NCBI RefSeq assembly: GCF_910592395.1
Contig: NC_088315.1
Coordinates: 15,547,808-15,611,807, forward strand
DNA from: Lineus longissimus
Lineage: Eukaryota > Nemertea > Pilidiophora > Heteronemertea > Lineidae
DNA: 64,000 bases
Direction of reading: 5' to 3'
Shown here: piece after piece, positions 1 through 11,956 of the stretch
Position numbering within the stretch: the stretch's first letter is position 1
How the letters are laid out: each line of letters starts with the position of its first letter
Notes under the pieces: generated by a model
What the model was told of the DNA's origin: nothing
Database searches by the model: none
What the model saw: the letters and a program-made list of their open reading frames with translations, nothing else
Program-made: the position numbers and the translations under genes

Positions 1-430
1 AAATGGCAAACCAAATTGCCGAGATTTCAAAAACTGTCATGGCACCTTCGAAATCCAGAATTTTCATCACTCAACTAAACATATATTAAGTTCAGATAAC
101 GATGTAATCATACTTTATTATGATGAATAAACATCTATAGATGTTTGAAAAATTTACTTTATTACATTTTAGTGATTATTAATGGCGATGACGGGTGATT
201 TATAAAGTGCTTTCAACATGTTCAATTCTGTCTGCAACCGGCTGGTCCCGGATGTTGAGGTCACGTGACACCATTTGGAGATTTTCATTGGTTCCTGAGC
301 GTTGTTTACATTCTTAAAGTACATGTGCACTCATGTTGTCATGTTTTTAAAGGGTTTTTTGTATTTTCTCAATACATATAATTTCTTTCATGTATCTCAC
401 ACACATTTTTTATTGGTTTTCCAGGTAAAG
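1..430. other. non-coding flank, nothing recognised
   Basis: AT-rich sequence with no supportable reading frame. It ends in a pyrimidine-rich stretch and a ttttccag acceptor-like site just before the ATG at 431, so it could hold the promoter and a 5' untranslated exon of the transposase-like gene that follows. No TATA box or terminal inverted repeat was recognised. Confidence 0.4.
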
Positions 431-1906
431 ATGCCTCCAAAGAAGTAAAAGCGTGGCCCAATACTAAGTCCAGATGCTAAACCGGGGATAAAGAGGACCT
501 ATCTGAATGAAAACTTCACAAAGTTACCGGAAAATCCTAATGAACTTTTGAATGGACATGTGATTTATTTGTTCTTCAGTTGTGAAAGTAGCCGGGCAAA
601 GACTTTAAAAAATATTGTTGAAGCTTTCCCAACCCCCTCATCAGGAGCCGATCTGAGTGCATGCAGTGACGTAGTTACCCGACGCATTGACTCAGTCCTA
701 AAGAGAACTATTGAGAAATGGGAGAAGTTCAGAAAACCTTCTGATCCGAACGAACTCAAAAGTATTATTTCTCTATGCGAAGAGAAGTTTTCAGTTCAAC
801 CAGATGTGATGCCAACACCTTCCATGGAAGTCGATGAAAGGGAAGTGATACCAATTAGGCTGCCAGTGCCACCTAAGTTTTCTCCTGTGAAAAGTACGCG
901 TCAAGTAAAACGATGTTCCTCTTGCAGACAGCTCCGAATAAATGTGAAGGACTTACATGAAAAGACCAAATGCCTCCGTCAAAAACAACTTGAGATGCAG
1001 AGCAAGCATTTGGTGGTTATCCAGAACCTGTATGCCAAGCAAAGAAAAAAGGATTTGAAGAAAAAGACTGGTGCAAACTTGAAGGGAACAAAGCCAAAGT
1101 ATTCTGTTGGAAGACTTAATCAACAAATCAAGAGAAAAAATGAACAGTTATCAAAAGCCAAGAAAGCCTTGACTTATTCACATTGATAGCTGACCTTGAT
1201 GAGGCAAACCGAACGATATCTTCCCTTGACAAGAAACATGACAAGATAAAGAAGTACCACAAGGAGAAACGGCAAATGAAATCATCAAATGCAGTTTCGT
1301 CTGAGGATGCCGCTATAATCGAGCTGGAAAACAAAGTTGCTGAAAAGGATGAATGTATCATCACTCTCCAAAATGACAAACTAACCCTAGAAGAAGGTGT
1401 GCAGGAGATGGAGGCTGAACTGACATTTACAAAATCTGATGGGGGATGGCAAGTCGTACTCAGCTGACATGCGAATGATGGTTTATGATGCAATCGTAAA
1501 CCAAGTTCCAACTATCAACATCCCAAAGATGATTAAGACCTTTTCCCGGAGATGTGGCGTTACCTTGAAAGATGTGCCCCGCCGATCTACTGTTGAAACC
1601 ATGGACCGTGAACTTGGTGCAATTAGTGAACTTCAAACAGCAGAGAAACTCCTCGCTAATAAAGACTGCACCTTAGGATTTGATGCAACGACCCAAGAAG
1701 GGGTACATGTCTATAGTGTTCATTTCACAACTGTAAAGGAGTGTGTTGCTGCTTCCGTTGACGAATTGCCGGGGGGGTACGGCGGAAGACTATCGCCAGC
1801 ACGTCTCTGACACTGTAGACAATCTTGCCTCTGTATATTCTTATTTCCGCGGTAAACCATACGCTAAAACAAAGGAGAAGATAGTTGCAATATTTCGAAT
1901 ACCATT
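431..1906 (+). pseudogene. transposase-like gene, exon 1 (coiled coil plus first half of catalytic-like domain), broken
   Basis: The frame opens at ATG 431 (MPPKK) and meets a TAA at once (446-448). It then reads through a Lys/Glu-rich region with a CSSC motif and a long predicted coiled coil (about 950-1430), and continues into a globular region with LGFDATTQEG (about 1673-1702) and LPGG followed, in another frame, by TAEDYRQHVSDTVDNLASVY. Reading on requires frame changes near 1183, near the GGGGG at 1440, and in the seven-G run near 1768. The D in FDATTQEG resembles the first acid of a DDE/RNase H-like transposase core (inference). It belongs with large coiled-coil transposase-like proteins common in invertebrate genomes; I cannot name the superfamily. 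At least four lesions make it a fossil, unless the G-run shifts are sequencing errors. The exon ends at a GTAAGA donor at 1907. Confidence 0.6.
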
Positions 1907-2603
1907 GTAAGAGCCATATGCTAAGAATTTCCCTCCATTTTTTACTTTGAGTCTAATAGGTGTCACCACTGTCTATTAAGCCTAGTCATGTGTTTGTGGA
2001 CCCTTTTTGTGCTAAACCATTTCTTTTCTAGTCCTCATTGAGGAAACATGCAATTCTCTGGCTTATTCTCTGGTCATTTTCACTGGATATGTGTCTCCTC
2101 TCTGGTTGGGCCCATGATATTGGGTAAGTGTTTTATTGTTGTTTATGCTGAATTATGGTTGAAGTTATGAGGCATGAGGGCCTACAACACATGTGTTTTA
2201 AGAAGACTTAGTTTTGGTCCATGCCTGTCCTGCTGGTGGCCATGTTGCTTTCTGCACCATGTGCAAATACACTAAATTTCACACCTCAATTAATAAAAAA
2301 TTGTTGGTCTTCTAGGTTTCAATATGTACAATGTGCATTCAACAGTTAAATTAGTTAAACTATTTTTAAATTACTGTACCATCGGGCAGGGCCGTTGTGT
2401 CTTGCCAGGTGGCAGCACTCACATCCATATCATTGCAGATAGGGTGCTGCCACCTGGTTGGTGTGGCGGCCCTTGAACGATTCTACAGTATTCATCTGCG
2501 TCCACCATCTTGAATAAATTGTGTTTGTGTTTGTGTAATAATCTGCGCAGTGTTTTATGTCATATTTGTGTGTTATTGACTTTGTACTTTGTTTGTGTTT
2601 CAG
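1907..2603 (+). other. probable intron of the transposase-like gene
   Basis: It begins GTAAGA and ends with a T-rich tract plus CAG. Joining 1906 to 2604 keeps the frame that leads into the MTDRCAANHAA segment. The intron contains the hairpin at 2388-2473 and no other recognised feature. Confidence 0.5.
2388..2473. repeat. hairpin (inverted repeat) inside the intron
   Basis: Perfect 14 bp arms CCAGGTGGCAGCAC (2405-2418) and GTGCTGCCACCTGG (2444-2457) are framed by outer arms AGGGCCG (2388-2394) and CGGCCCT (2467-2473). The fold is long enough for a hairpin RNA but also fits a tiny foldback insertion. No target duplication was seen. Confidence 0.6.
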
Positions 2604-4103
2604 TAAAATCTACATATACAAAGTTGAATTTTGCCTAGTCGTCCTTTCTTACGGCCCTGCGGAGACAACCATGACCGACCGTTGTGCTGCCAATCATGCC
2701 GCAATTCAACTTCTCAATGAACAGTGGGACAAAACACTGAATGAACTCAATTGCCACCTGCATCCACTGGATTCGATAGCAACAAAAACTTGTAGTGCTT
2801 TGAAGAGTTGTGAGGCTGCTGTTGGTGCAGCAAAACAATTGTTTGGGTCTGAATGCTTTGCGAAGAATGTTGTCATTCAGATGAACAAAATGCGTTTTAA
2901 GGACTCGAAAGGTGATCCAAGAGGATTCTTGACATTTCTCGATGAGTTCAACTTGCCACATTGCATCATACCTAGATACAGAGGCAATCGCCTCCATATT
3001 CTTTTTCACATTTGTGGAATATACACCCAGCATTATGTACTCTTCCAGACCTTGAAAAGGGGACAAAAGTTGGAGGTTTGCGACTCTGTATTTTGAAAGA
3101 TTTCACCTCGACTGTTGGCATTGTTGAAATGCAAGTGCTTGGTCTTCTTGGCAAACTTCTTTCCGGACCATGGATGAAGACATTTTACACGTCCGCAGCA
3201 GACCAAATTGATCATGTTGATGGCATACTGCAGGTCAAGGAGCTGATAACAAAACTGAAAGATGACAAGGAGGATCCATTGGCTCTTCTGACACGCGATA
3301 CTGACTTCTTTGGAAATCAACTAAGTGATGCCGACCTTCCTCTGGTGAAGCTGAGACTGCCTCCGAAAGACGCTGAATTATTCACGGCCATGATGAAATC
3401 CTGCATTGAGACAATTATTGAAGTCCTGGAACGTCAGTATAAGAAGTACTTCGAGTGTGACATCACAGCCAAGCTGAGGGAGGAGACAAAATCTGCCAGG
3501 TCTCACAATATCGATGCGGAGGAGGTCATGGGCATGTTCAGTGCTGCCCAGAAGAAAGCACCAAATGCCACCCTTGACTTCCTGTCCTGTAAAATGAGGG
3601 CCCAGAAGAATCGTACCGTCGAATATCTTGATGCTCTGGAAAAAGATGAAAGGGACATGATATTAAAGAAAGCCATTCAACTGGGTCAGAAACAAAGAAA
3701 AACAAAAAAAGCAAGGCAGGCAGATCTAAGGGTAGAGTTGTCAAAGCGACAAGCTGACAAGCAACAAGCCAGGGTGACCTTAGAAAAGAGCAAATTGGAG
3801 ACACAGCTGAAAAAAATCGATGTCAAGAAGCTTGATGAACATTTTCCTCAACTCAGTCCGGAGCAACTGGAGAAGTTGACTGCAATTCTATCTGGTAAAG
3901 CTGATGGCAATTACATCTGCCATGCCTGGTATGAATATGGTAAAAATGTACTTTACAATGGGAAAATCCAGGAATTGGTAACAAAGATCAAGTATGATGT
4001 GGCTTATTGGGACCAGAACCAAACCTTTGATGACGGAGTTGACTACGAAATGTCAAAGTGGGCTTTGGCTGCCGACTTCATCACTGGTGATTTGACCATG
4101 TAA
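2604..4103 (+). pseudogene. transposase-like gene, exon 2 (C-terminal half), frameshifted
   Basis: The first frame (to 3096) carries MTDRCAANHAA, in which the D may be a second catalytic acid, then LNCHLHPLD and an FHICGIYTQHY segment. Between about 3040 and 3065 the frame changes, and a long frame runs to TAA at 4103. That part is helical and very Lys/Gln-rich (about 3690-3830) and ends WALAADFITGDLTM. The arrangement N-terminal coiled coil, RNase H-like middle, C-terminal helical domain is shared with the exon at 431-1906. A polyadenylation-type AATAAA at 4192 suggests this is the natural 3' end. It is clearly coding in origin; its exact family is unknown to me. Confidence 0.6.
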
Positions 4104-4496
4104 GGTTCAAATCATGTCTCACAGCATTGACTGTCCTTTTACTCTGTTTCCTGTAAGTGAATGATTGACATGGGAATTAAAAAACTTCAACAATAAACTC
4201 AATTCTTTTGGATGCTATGCAGATACTTTGTTCAAACGGAACTCAATACTTTTGGATGCTATGCTGATTTATGAACATAACAGATAACCTACTTTAAGGC
4301 AAATTGCAGGTATATTTGATTAATTTGATCTCTTTCTTTTAACAAGATATCTTAGCTCATAGATTGATCATACTTTTGACTGGAAGTTACTGGTAATTTA
4401 CACTGAAACATAATTCTTTGGTCAATTTTACCTTATTTTTTTATCAACATCCCCTCTTTTTTTCTAATTTCAACACTTCATATAAGGTGCCTATCT
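4104..4496. other. 3' flank with short tandem duplication
   Basis: AATAAA at 4192-4197 is a candidate polyadenylation signal for the preceding gene. It is followed by an imperfect duplication of about 47 bp (4198-4273) built around ACTCAAT...CTTTTGGATGCTATGC. The rest is AT-rich and unrecognised. Confidence 0.5.
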
Positions 4497-5907
4497 CCTT
4501 TTTGCTCACCGTAGGGGAGTCTATGTAATACCACAGTGTCCGTCGTCGTCGTCCGTCGTCGTATCCTATTTCAAAAACAGTGGCACGTTTCTTAACCGCT
4601 AGGGCTATGAACTTGAAACTTTGTACACAGCACCCCCTAGGTCAGGTGACCTCTGACACTGAAGTTCGGTCCGATCTGATTCTCAACTTGGCCACCAGGG
4701 GGCCAAATGTCGATATCTAAAAAGTGTGATATCTCGCTTATTAGTGACTTGTTTTCGATGAAACTTGTGTTGTAGGTACTCATAGCAAATATACAACTTA
4801 TATCATACGGGTTTTTAATTTGACCTACTTTTCAAGTTCACAGAGGTCATATGGCGTAAATTGGCCGTTAGAGTGTAAACTATGGCACGTTTCTTAACCA
4901 CTAAAGCTATGAACTTGAAACTTGGTACATATAACGCCCTATATCACATAGCCTCTGGTGCTGAATTTCAGTTTGATCTGATCCTCAACTTTGCCACCAG
5001 GGGGCCAAAAGTGGAAATCTAAAAAGTGTGATATCTCGCTTATAAGTGACTTGTTTTCGATAAAATTTTTATGGTAGGTACTCTTAGGAAGAATACATCA
5101 CATATCTTATGGGTTTTCAAATTGACCTACTTTTCAAGGTCACAGAGGTCATATGGCGTAAAATGGCCGTTAGAGTGTAAACTATGGCACGTTTCTTAAC
5201 CACTGAAGCTATGAACTTGAAACTTGGTACATATAACCCCCTATATCACATAGCCTCTAGTGCTGAATTTCAGTTTGATCTGATTCTCAACTTTGCCACC
5301 AGGGGGCCAAAAGTGGATATCTAAAGTGTGATATCTCGCTTATAAGTGACTTGTTTTCGATAAAATTTTTATGGTAGGTACTCTTAGAAAGAATATATCA
5401 CATGTCTTACAGGTTTTCAATTTGACCTACTTTTCAAGGTCACAGAAGTCAAATGGCATAAATTGGCCATTAGAGTGTAACTATGGCACGTTTCTTAACT
5501 GCTGAAGCTATGAACTTGAAAGTTGGTACATGTAACCCCCTACATCAGATAATCTCTGACACCGAATTTTGGCCTGATCTGATTCTTGATTTGGCCACCA
5601 GGGGGTCAAAACTGAAAAAGTAGGACGTGCAATATCTCGCTTATTAATGACTTTTTTTCAATGACTTTTTTATTGCAGGGACTCTTAGCAATCACACGAT
5701 ATTGATCTTGTTGATGTCATAGACAATTATTGGTTGGATCATAAACTTATATATACTGCCCTGTCTTATTACTTGACATCAATACACATCTAAAAAAAGT
5801 CTTCATGCCTGATTGTGTTCACCATATTCACCTCTAAACTAAGCATGATCCTGCCTACTAAAAGATGTATACGGTGAGCACAATGGCCCCTGGCCGTTTC
5901 ATTAACA
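4497..5907 (-). repeat. modular repeat R1, copy a
   Basis: Minus orientation relative to the other copies: it opens GCTCACCGTAGGGGAGTC with a (CGT)n stretch and closes GGTGAGCACAATGGCCCCTGGCC. Four modules of ~300 bp are visible, each with a CGTTTCTTAAC box, a CCACCAGGGGG box (4692, 4994, 5296; variant at 5591-5602), a GTGATATCTCGCTTAT box and a TCAAGGTCACAGAGGTCA box (perfect at 5134-5151). The ends GCTCACC...GGTGAGC form very short inverted repeats. No protein is encoded. Confidence 0.85.
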
Positions 5908-6060
5908 GTTAAAATAGACAGCTAAGAGTCTGATCAATCTTCACTGAAAGTTTCATCAAGATATCTTGAATATTAACTTTTAAGAAAGTTACAGATGTTT
6001 TCCTCAAAAAATGCTCGTTTTCGATCACGAGCTCCTAATGCATTAGCCTTAAAACAATGG
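5908..6060. other. spacer, nothing recognised
   Basis: About 150 bp of AT-rich single-copy-looking sequence between R1a and the next transposon. Confidence 0.4.
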
Positions 6061-6062
6061 TA

Positions 6063-7118
6063 CAGTGGAACCCCGGTAACACGACCACTCATGGGACCGT
6101 GGTCGGAGTGGTCGTGTTACCGGGGTGGTCGTGTTAGCGGGGTTGGGAATCCCCAGACGAAATACATGATTATTTTTCCCGCCAAAATTGCCGACTGCAT
6201 GGCGTGTGTACGCTGTACTACCATAGCAACGCTGCCTGATTGAGATGATGCACGCTCCAAAGTTTTGTTATCATGCCTCGCAAGAACAGTTCGTCGATAA
6301 AATTACATGTTACATTCTCAGAATGAGTTAGAAAAGGTAATTTTGTAACTCATTTTATCCACAAAGTTTCATTATCTGCCCGACGTGACGCATTTGCGGG
6401 CAATTTGGTGAATCATCCTCCATGTACCCGACTGTTTGTGACGATTGAAGTAAACTTGTCGTATGATTCCACGTGAATGATGAGTTGAGTAATGCTACAG
6501 TTTTAATCAAATCTATTTTCAGTCAAAATATTTAAAGAAATATAAAATGATACTGTCGTAAATCAACCAAGTTCTCCATATCATAAAACATTCAAACGTC
6601 TCGCAAGCTTGTTATTGTCATAAGTGTGGTCTTCAAACTACCCGCCGTTTATTATAAGTTCATATGCAAATCACGCAAATCACATGATTTTGCTGCTGCT
6701 GAGTGCGCATGTCTGGTACTGAACTGGCTCAGTAATGAAAACAAACCATGAAAAACTTTATTTATTCATTTACACTTATACAATTGATCATACCTGCAAA
6801 ATCACATTGTATTTTTTGTTTTCATATGTATTCCCATGGCCATTGTCCCCGTCTCAACAAAGCTTGGCAGCGAGGTGCTAATTACTATGCCGCGGTCGCG
6901 ACCGATTACGGCAATTAGGCCTGGTGGTCGGGTTAGCGGGGTTGATTTTCAGTTTGGGACCGGCCAAGCCAGTGGTCGCGGTCGGGGTACCGGGGTGGTC
7001 GTCTTAGCGGGGGTCTCTTAATGGTAATTAGAGAGGAAACCATTCGGGACCGGAGAATCGTGGTCGCGTTAGCGGGGTGGTCGCGTTACCGGGGTGGTCG
7101 CCAACCGGGGTTCCACTG
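6063..7118. mobile_element. non-autonomous TA-flanked DNA transposon (Tc1/mariner or pogo-like)
   Basis: The ends CAGTGGAACCCCGG (6063) and CCGGGGTTCCACTG (to 7118) are perfect inverted repeats flanked by TA on both sides (6061-6062, 7119-7120), the target duplication of Tc1/mariner-type elements. Further in, the boxes GGTGGTCGTGTTACCGGGG and GGTGGTCGCGTTAGCGGGG recur near both ends in opposite orientation. No transposase frame lies in the 1,056 bp, so it is a MITE-like derivative. Assignment to the pogo branch rests only on the CAGTGGAACC end and is an inference. Confidence 0.8.
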
Positions 7119-7146
7119 TAACAAAATTAGCGTAAATTACAATAAT

Positions 7147-7984
7147 TAACAAGAGGCCCAAGGGCCTGGCGCTCAGCTGAAATGGATAGGTGAAGGCAAG
7201 GGTCAAGTGTGTGTCGGTACCGTTATTATGAGGCAACGAAGAAGATAAAGAGTTGGTTAACAAAATGAACTTTATTGGTGCGGCAGATATTTGATGCCTT
7301 TCGGCAGATATTGAAGCGCCTTGCGGCAGATATTTGTTGCCTTGCGGCAGATATTTGATAACGCTCTCCAGGAATGGAAAGCAGTAAAACGAGTTAGCAC
7401 ACCTTACTCTGAATGTGGGAACAGCAAGTGCTTTCCTGGACTTGAAATGTGCCAACGACTCCTCTTGCAATAACCAACAACAGTTAATCTGTAAAAAAAG
7501 AGAAGAGAAATTAACACTGACTGAATAAAAAAGGGTGACATAGACGGGGAAATGTACACCACCGGATACAGTCTGTGCTTGATCAGGCATCGGTCAGATG
7601 ATATCCTGAACAAGGCATCTATGGAAGCAAATCCAGAAAGAGACTTAACCTTCGAAGGGCACACTTATCACTCAGTGAAAAGTCAGTCCTGTGGGTTGTT
7701 TTCCAATTCAAAATAAAAGTGTAACCTCTTTGAATTAGTCTCACAGACTGAACCATAACACTCAACAGCCAACCGTGCCCACATGATGTGAGCCGTGAGC
7801 GAGTGGTGTACTACATTTTGAAAATTGTCTATCATGTAACAGAACAGGATCTAGTGGACTTAATGATGAGGTAGGCCTACTATCAAATAAGGTGTCCATC
7901 AAATGAATCATGAGGGCCTGTTGACTGAGTTATACTCTAAGCCTGCACAGCGCAGTGTACAGACAGTACAGGATTGCCAACCAA
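7147..7984. repeat. interspersed repeat with AGGCCCAAGGGCCT end, second copy inverted at 39.05 kb
   Basis: It starts with the hairpin AGGCCCAAGGGCCT followed by GGCGCTCAGCTG; a related start, AAGGCCTAAGGGCCTT, occurs at 21652. From about 7400 to 7980 the sequence reappears in reverse complement at 39045-39660 with scattered substitutions. The minus frame MCPSKVKSLSGFASID is present in both copies but resembles no family I recognise and probably is not a protein gene. Confidence 0.65.
7280..7360. repeat. minisatellite, four ~20 bp units
   Basis: Four head-to-tail copies of roughly GCGGCAGATATTTGATGCCT with small length changes. The array is missing from the inverted copy at 39.6 kb, so it expanded, or was lost, after the two copies separated. 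Confidence 0.75.
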
Positions 7985-9024
7985 AATGAAATGGCCAGGG
8001 CCATTGTGCTCACCTCATGTGGAGGAAAGATGGATAAAGAGCATGGTCTTGTGTCATGTAGTGTTAGGTTTGATGTAGGTCCAAGCAATTACAATTTCCC
8101 CAAAATGGCCAATTTACAGTACATTCGACCTCTGTGACCTTGAAAAGTAGGTCAAATCAAAGAAGACCCGGGTGACACATTGAATGGTTGTTAGAATTAG
8201 ATGTACCTATGATATAAAATTGGTGCCAATCGGGCAAGTCATTACTAGGAATAATGGCATTTTGAAGAATTTAGGATTTGGCCCCCTCCCTGGAGGCCAA
8301 ACGGCAAATCAGATCGCACCAAACTTCGGTACCTGAGATCACCTGACCAAGGGGTACATGTGTACTTAATTTGTGATCAATAGTCATTGCAGTTAAGAAA
8401 CGTGCCATAGTTACGGCCTGACGGCGAATTTACGCCATTTGACCTCTGTGACCTTGACAAGAAGGTCAAATTAAAAACCTGTGTGACATATACTGTATGG
8501 TGGTTAGATGTACCCATGATATCAAATTGGTGGCAATCGGGCAAGAAGTTAAGGAATAATCACATTTTTAAGGTTTTTGGATTTTGCCCCCTGGTGGTCA
8601 AGTGGTGAATCATATTGGACCAAACTTTGGTCCCTGAGATCACCTGACTAAGGGGTAAATGTGTACCAAATTTGGTATCAATAGTCATTGCAGTTTAGAA
8701 ACGTGCCATCGTTACATCCTAACGGCTAATTTACACCATTTGACCTCTGTGACCTTGAAAAGGAGGTCAAATCAAAAACCCGGAGGATATATGATGCACC
8801 TTTGCTAGAAGTACCTACCATATTTTTTTCAAAATTTCCCGACTACTATTAAGGGAGATATTGCATATTTTCACTTTTAACGTTTGTCCCCCTAGTGGCC
8901 AAACCATGAAACGAATCGGACCGAAACTTGGTCTCCCAGGTGTCATTACATAAGGGTACATGTGTACCAAGTTTCAACTCAATAGCTCTAACAGTTACGA
9001 AACGTGCCCTGCTAACGGACGACG

Positions 9025-9065
<41 letters not shown>

Positions 9066-9119
9066 ACGACGGACGCCACGGTATGGGATAAGCTCACCTC
9101 TGCTAAGAGGTGAGCTAAA
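7985..9119 (+). repeat. modular repeat R1, copy b
   Basis: Opens GGCCAGGGCCATTGTGCTCACC. It has three modules with half-site boxes at 8126, 8440-8457 and 8741-8758, a CTCF-like core at 8586-8597, then (GAC)n at 9015-9065, and closes with the hairpin AGCTCACCTC (9091-9100) / GAGGTGAGCT (9107-9116) and TAAA. It is a near-identical relative of copy c at 11957. Arg-rich frames over (GAC)n are artefacts. Confidence 0.85.
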
Positions 9120-9210
9120 CATGAGCATTGCTGCGTAAGGAAACTGCAGTGGAATTCATACTACGATGTCATAGGCCTAATGTGACTTTCAAAATAATTG
9201 TAAACAAACG
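9120..9210. repeat. short repeat shared with 36.40-36.54 kb (inverted)
   Basis: The segment TGGAATTCATACTACGATGTCAT...GACTTTCAAAATAATTG recurs in reverse complement at 36470-36525 with a similar continuation (aaatggcgagatttgttg versus aattgcgagatttgttg). A diverged dispersed repeat whose left limit is not defined. Confidence 0.55.
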
Positions 9211-10567
9211 TAAATGGCGAGATTTGTTGACCGTCCCAAAATGGCCGACGGCGAATTCTCCGGTCGCTAGCGCAGTCCATAAACAAGCATCAATTTTACC
9301 AACTTTGGGTGCAAGCTTGGTCATAAAAGTTACAGAACTGTTAGAAATACATCTAAACAACATATATATACAGTTAAAAGTGCATAAAAATCCCGTTTCA
9401 ACCTCCGGGCGCTACCTTTTTTTCTCCGCCACATGCCGGGCCCTACCGGTCGTTATTTAGTGCGACCGCCACCAGAGTGTTTATCACGATCTTTCGCCGT
9501 TTTAATTGCGCGTTTTAGGTAGATTAATCAATTATTACATGCATGCATTATATATCACCGAAATGATAATTGCGTAGGCTATTTGAAACTAAGTTCAGAT
9601 GTCATTTTCGATCTTTGAATTGAATTTAGGCGAGTGATTTTTGACACCCGGTCGACATATCAGGACTTGCAAAATTCACGCGAGATCGCTTGCATCATCG
9701 GCACGTTTGAAAACCGAATTTCACAAATTCCACAAATATTTATCACATACCATATGTATCACCACAAAGGTAACTCTCTAGACTATTTGAAACCAAGTTC
9801 AGATACTTATTTTCACAAAAATTCGAAGCTATGCAAGCGATTTTTCAGTGGTAGAGATCGACGGAAACAAATTTTTCGCTCTAAAAACGTAAATGGCGAG
9901 ATTTGTTGACCGTCCCAAAATGGCCGACGGCGAATTCTCCGGTCGCTAGCGCAGTCCATAAACAAGCATCAATTTTACCAACTTTGGGTGCAAGCTTGGT
10001 CATAAAAGTTACAGAACTGTTAGAAATACATCTAAACAACATATATATACAGTTAAAAGTGCATAAAAATCCCGTTTCAACCTCCGGGCGCTACCTTTTT
10101 TTCTCCGCCACACGCCGGGCCCTACCGGTCGTTATTTAGTGCGACCGCCACCAGAGTGTTTATCACGATCTTTCGCCGTTTTAATTGCGCGTTTTAGGTA
10201 GATTAATCAATTATTACATGCATGCATTATATATCACCGAAATGATAATTGCGTAGGCTATTTGAAACTAAGTTCAGATGTCATTTTCGATCTTTTGAAT
10301 TGAATTTAGGCGAGTGATTTTTGACACCCGGTCGACATATCAGGACTTGCAAAATTCACCCGAGATCGCTTGCATCATCGGCACGTTTGAAAACCGAATT
10401 TCACAAATTCCACAAATATTTATCACATACCATATGTATCACCACAAAGGTAACTCTCTAGACTATTTGAAACCAAGTTCAGATACTTATTTTCACAAAA
10501 ATTCGAAGCTATGCAAGCGATTTTTCAGTGGTAGAGATCGACGGAAACAAATTTTTCGCTCTAAAAT
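9211..10567. repeat. 679 bp direct tandem duplication
   Basis: 9211-9889 is repeated head-to-tail at 9890-10567. I see only a few differences, for example one T in GATCTTT versus GATCTTTT and CGCGAGATC versus CCCGAGATC. Both copies start AAATGGCGAGATTTG and end TTTTTCGCTCTAAAA. The identical short reading frames are a consequence of the duplication; no known protein is recognised. Confidence 0.9.
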
Positions 10568-11049
10568 AACATGAGACGAGCACCAACTTCCGCTGATTTG
10601 TGCACAAAATTTACGGAATATTATAAAAAACTATTGATAAATCTGAATTATATAGACTCTTTTCAGTACCTAAACAAATTTCAGGTACATGGTCATGTTG
10701 ATTAAAAGAGTATCAACCGATTGAACATGAGAAAGTTCACTCACCTTCATTGAAGCAGCGACTACCGCCATTTTTAATGGTGGCATCTCTTCTATCGATC
10801 GGCCAATCAGCGGCACTGCTTGCAAAAAAGTTAAGCCACCGCCAAATTTGAAATCGCCAAAATTCAGGCAATGTGCCTGCAGCGCCAACTGGCGGTGAAA
10901 ACTATATTAATTCCATTAAAAGTAAAAAATGAAAAAATATTTAAAAATATTCAGCCACATTTGAAAACAATATTTGCTCTGTGGACCGAGGTAAAAAGGG
11001 AAAGAAATCTAAACGCGAAATGACCTCATTCTCTTAATACAGGTCGGAT
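10568..11049. other. CpG-richer non-repetitive stretch
   Basis: It holds several GCCGCCA/GGCGGT motifs and the possible first exon at 10745-10771 (minus strand). Nothing else was recognised. Confidence 0.35.
10745..10771 (-). CDS. possible first coding exon (MAVVAASMK) with a splice donor
   Basis: On the minus strand AAAAATGGCGGTAGTCGC gives an ATG in good Kozak context (A at -3, G at +4). Nine codons follow, then AAG|GTGAGT, a near-ideal donor. The neighbourhood is CpG-rich, as animal promoters often are. The next exon would lie at lower coordinates beyond several repeats and I cannot identify it. Chance occurrence is quite possible. Confidence 0.25.
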
Positions 11050-11240
11050 CGCGCCGATTTTTCGTTTTTTGAGTTCACCTTGGGCAACTCCTAATTTAGC
11101 ACCGTCAACGAAGTGGCTAGGCCTTCCCGGTCAGAAATGTCCAATTTTGTCCACAGATGGGTCCCTAGATGGATGGATTGCAGGACGGACACCATTTGAA
11201 CAGCTTTACTACTTGCTCCGCTGACTTTGTCAGCTGAGCT
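11050..11240. repeat. hairpin-ended dispersed repeat (GAGCTAAAAA type)
   Basis: GATGGATGG/GGACGGAC-rich sequence leads to the hairpin GCTCCGCTGAC (11215-11225), loop TTT, GTCAGCTGAGC (11229-11239), then TAAAAA. It is related to the hairpins at 25109 and 34517. Confidence 0.6.
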
Positions 11241-11956
11241 AAAAATGCTGTAACTTTCTTAATACTGGACATAATTGCATAATGTTTGGCTTTATTTAAA
11301 GGGTTTTCAAAGCTCTTTCTGGTGATACCATTTTCTTTGAATTTGGTGGTGTTTGAAATTTTTGTCCACATACCTAGAGCGGCTCTGTCCATATTCAATA
11401 ACTCATTAGGGGGCTGGGCAGACATAGGTCTAGCAGATTACCCAGGCCATAGCCATAGCTATAGGCAGTTGAGTTAGGTTATCATGATGATGACAGAAGG
11501 TATAGGCCACCGCCTAGGCCTAGTAGGTAGGATGTAGTAGCCAGTGCTTAGGCCTAACTACATGAACTAACTGCAGAAACTGACAAGAATACAACAAGAC
11601 CTTCCCGCTTGTGATGGGCTCTGTTGCTTACATATTGGCCTAATCTTCTTGATCGGTGACAAGCCATCACTATGACTTGTATCAGGCCTAACCTGAGCAT
11701 GTTCAGGGTCAGCTGTGTTGTCACTGTCAGTGTCAGGAGTCGAAAACACATTTCCCAGACCCAGAAAAACCTCTCAACGAACGCCTAAAACCTCTTCCTG
11801 CTCCACTCTGACTGGATATATTTGGGGTATCTTCCATGGTCAAAAATATGGTTTACAATGGAGATCTTATGAGATCTTTGACACTTTTGTATGTACTTTT
11901 TCCCGCAGAACACAACTATGTAGGCCATTTTTCAAGATCGCTTAAGCTAATGACAA
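11241..11956. other. nothing recognised
   Basis: About 700 bp with short frames in several phases but no conserved motif, inverted repeat or recognisable domain. Confidence 0.4.

Noticed and set aside
7404-7664. Protein gene MCPSKVKSLSGF... shared by two loci
   Set aside because: Sharing is explained by the dispersed repeat; substitutions between copies do not look protein-constrained and the frames diverge at the C-terminus.
8849-9113. Poly-Arg, poly-Asp or poly-Ser/Val frames over (GAC)n near 9.0, 13.0, 16.0 and 20.5 kb
   Set aside because: They are translations of the GAC microsatellite at the end of R1; the same frames appear in each copy and change with repeat length.
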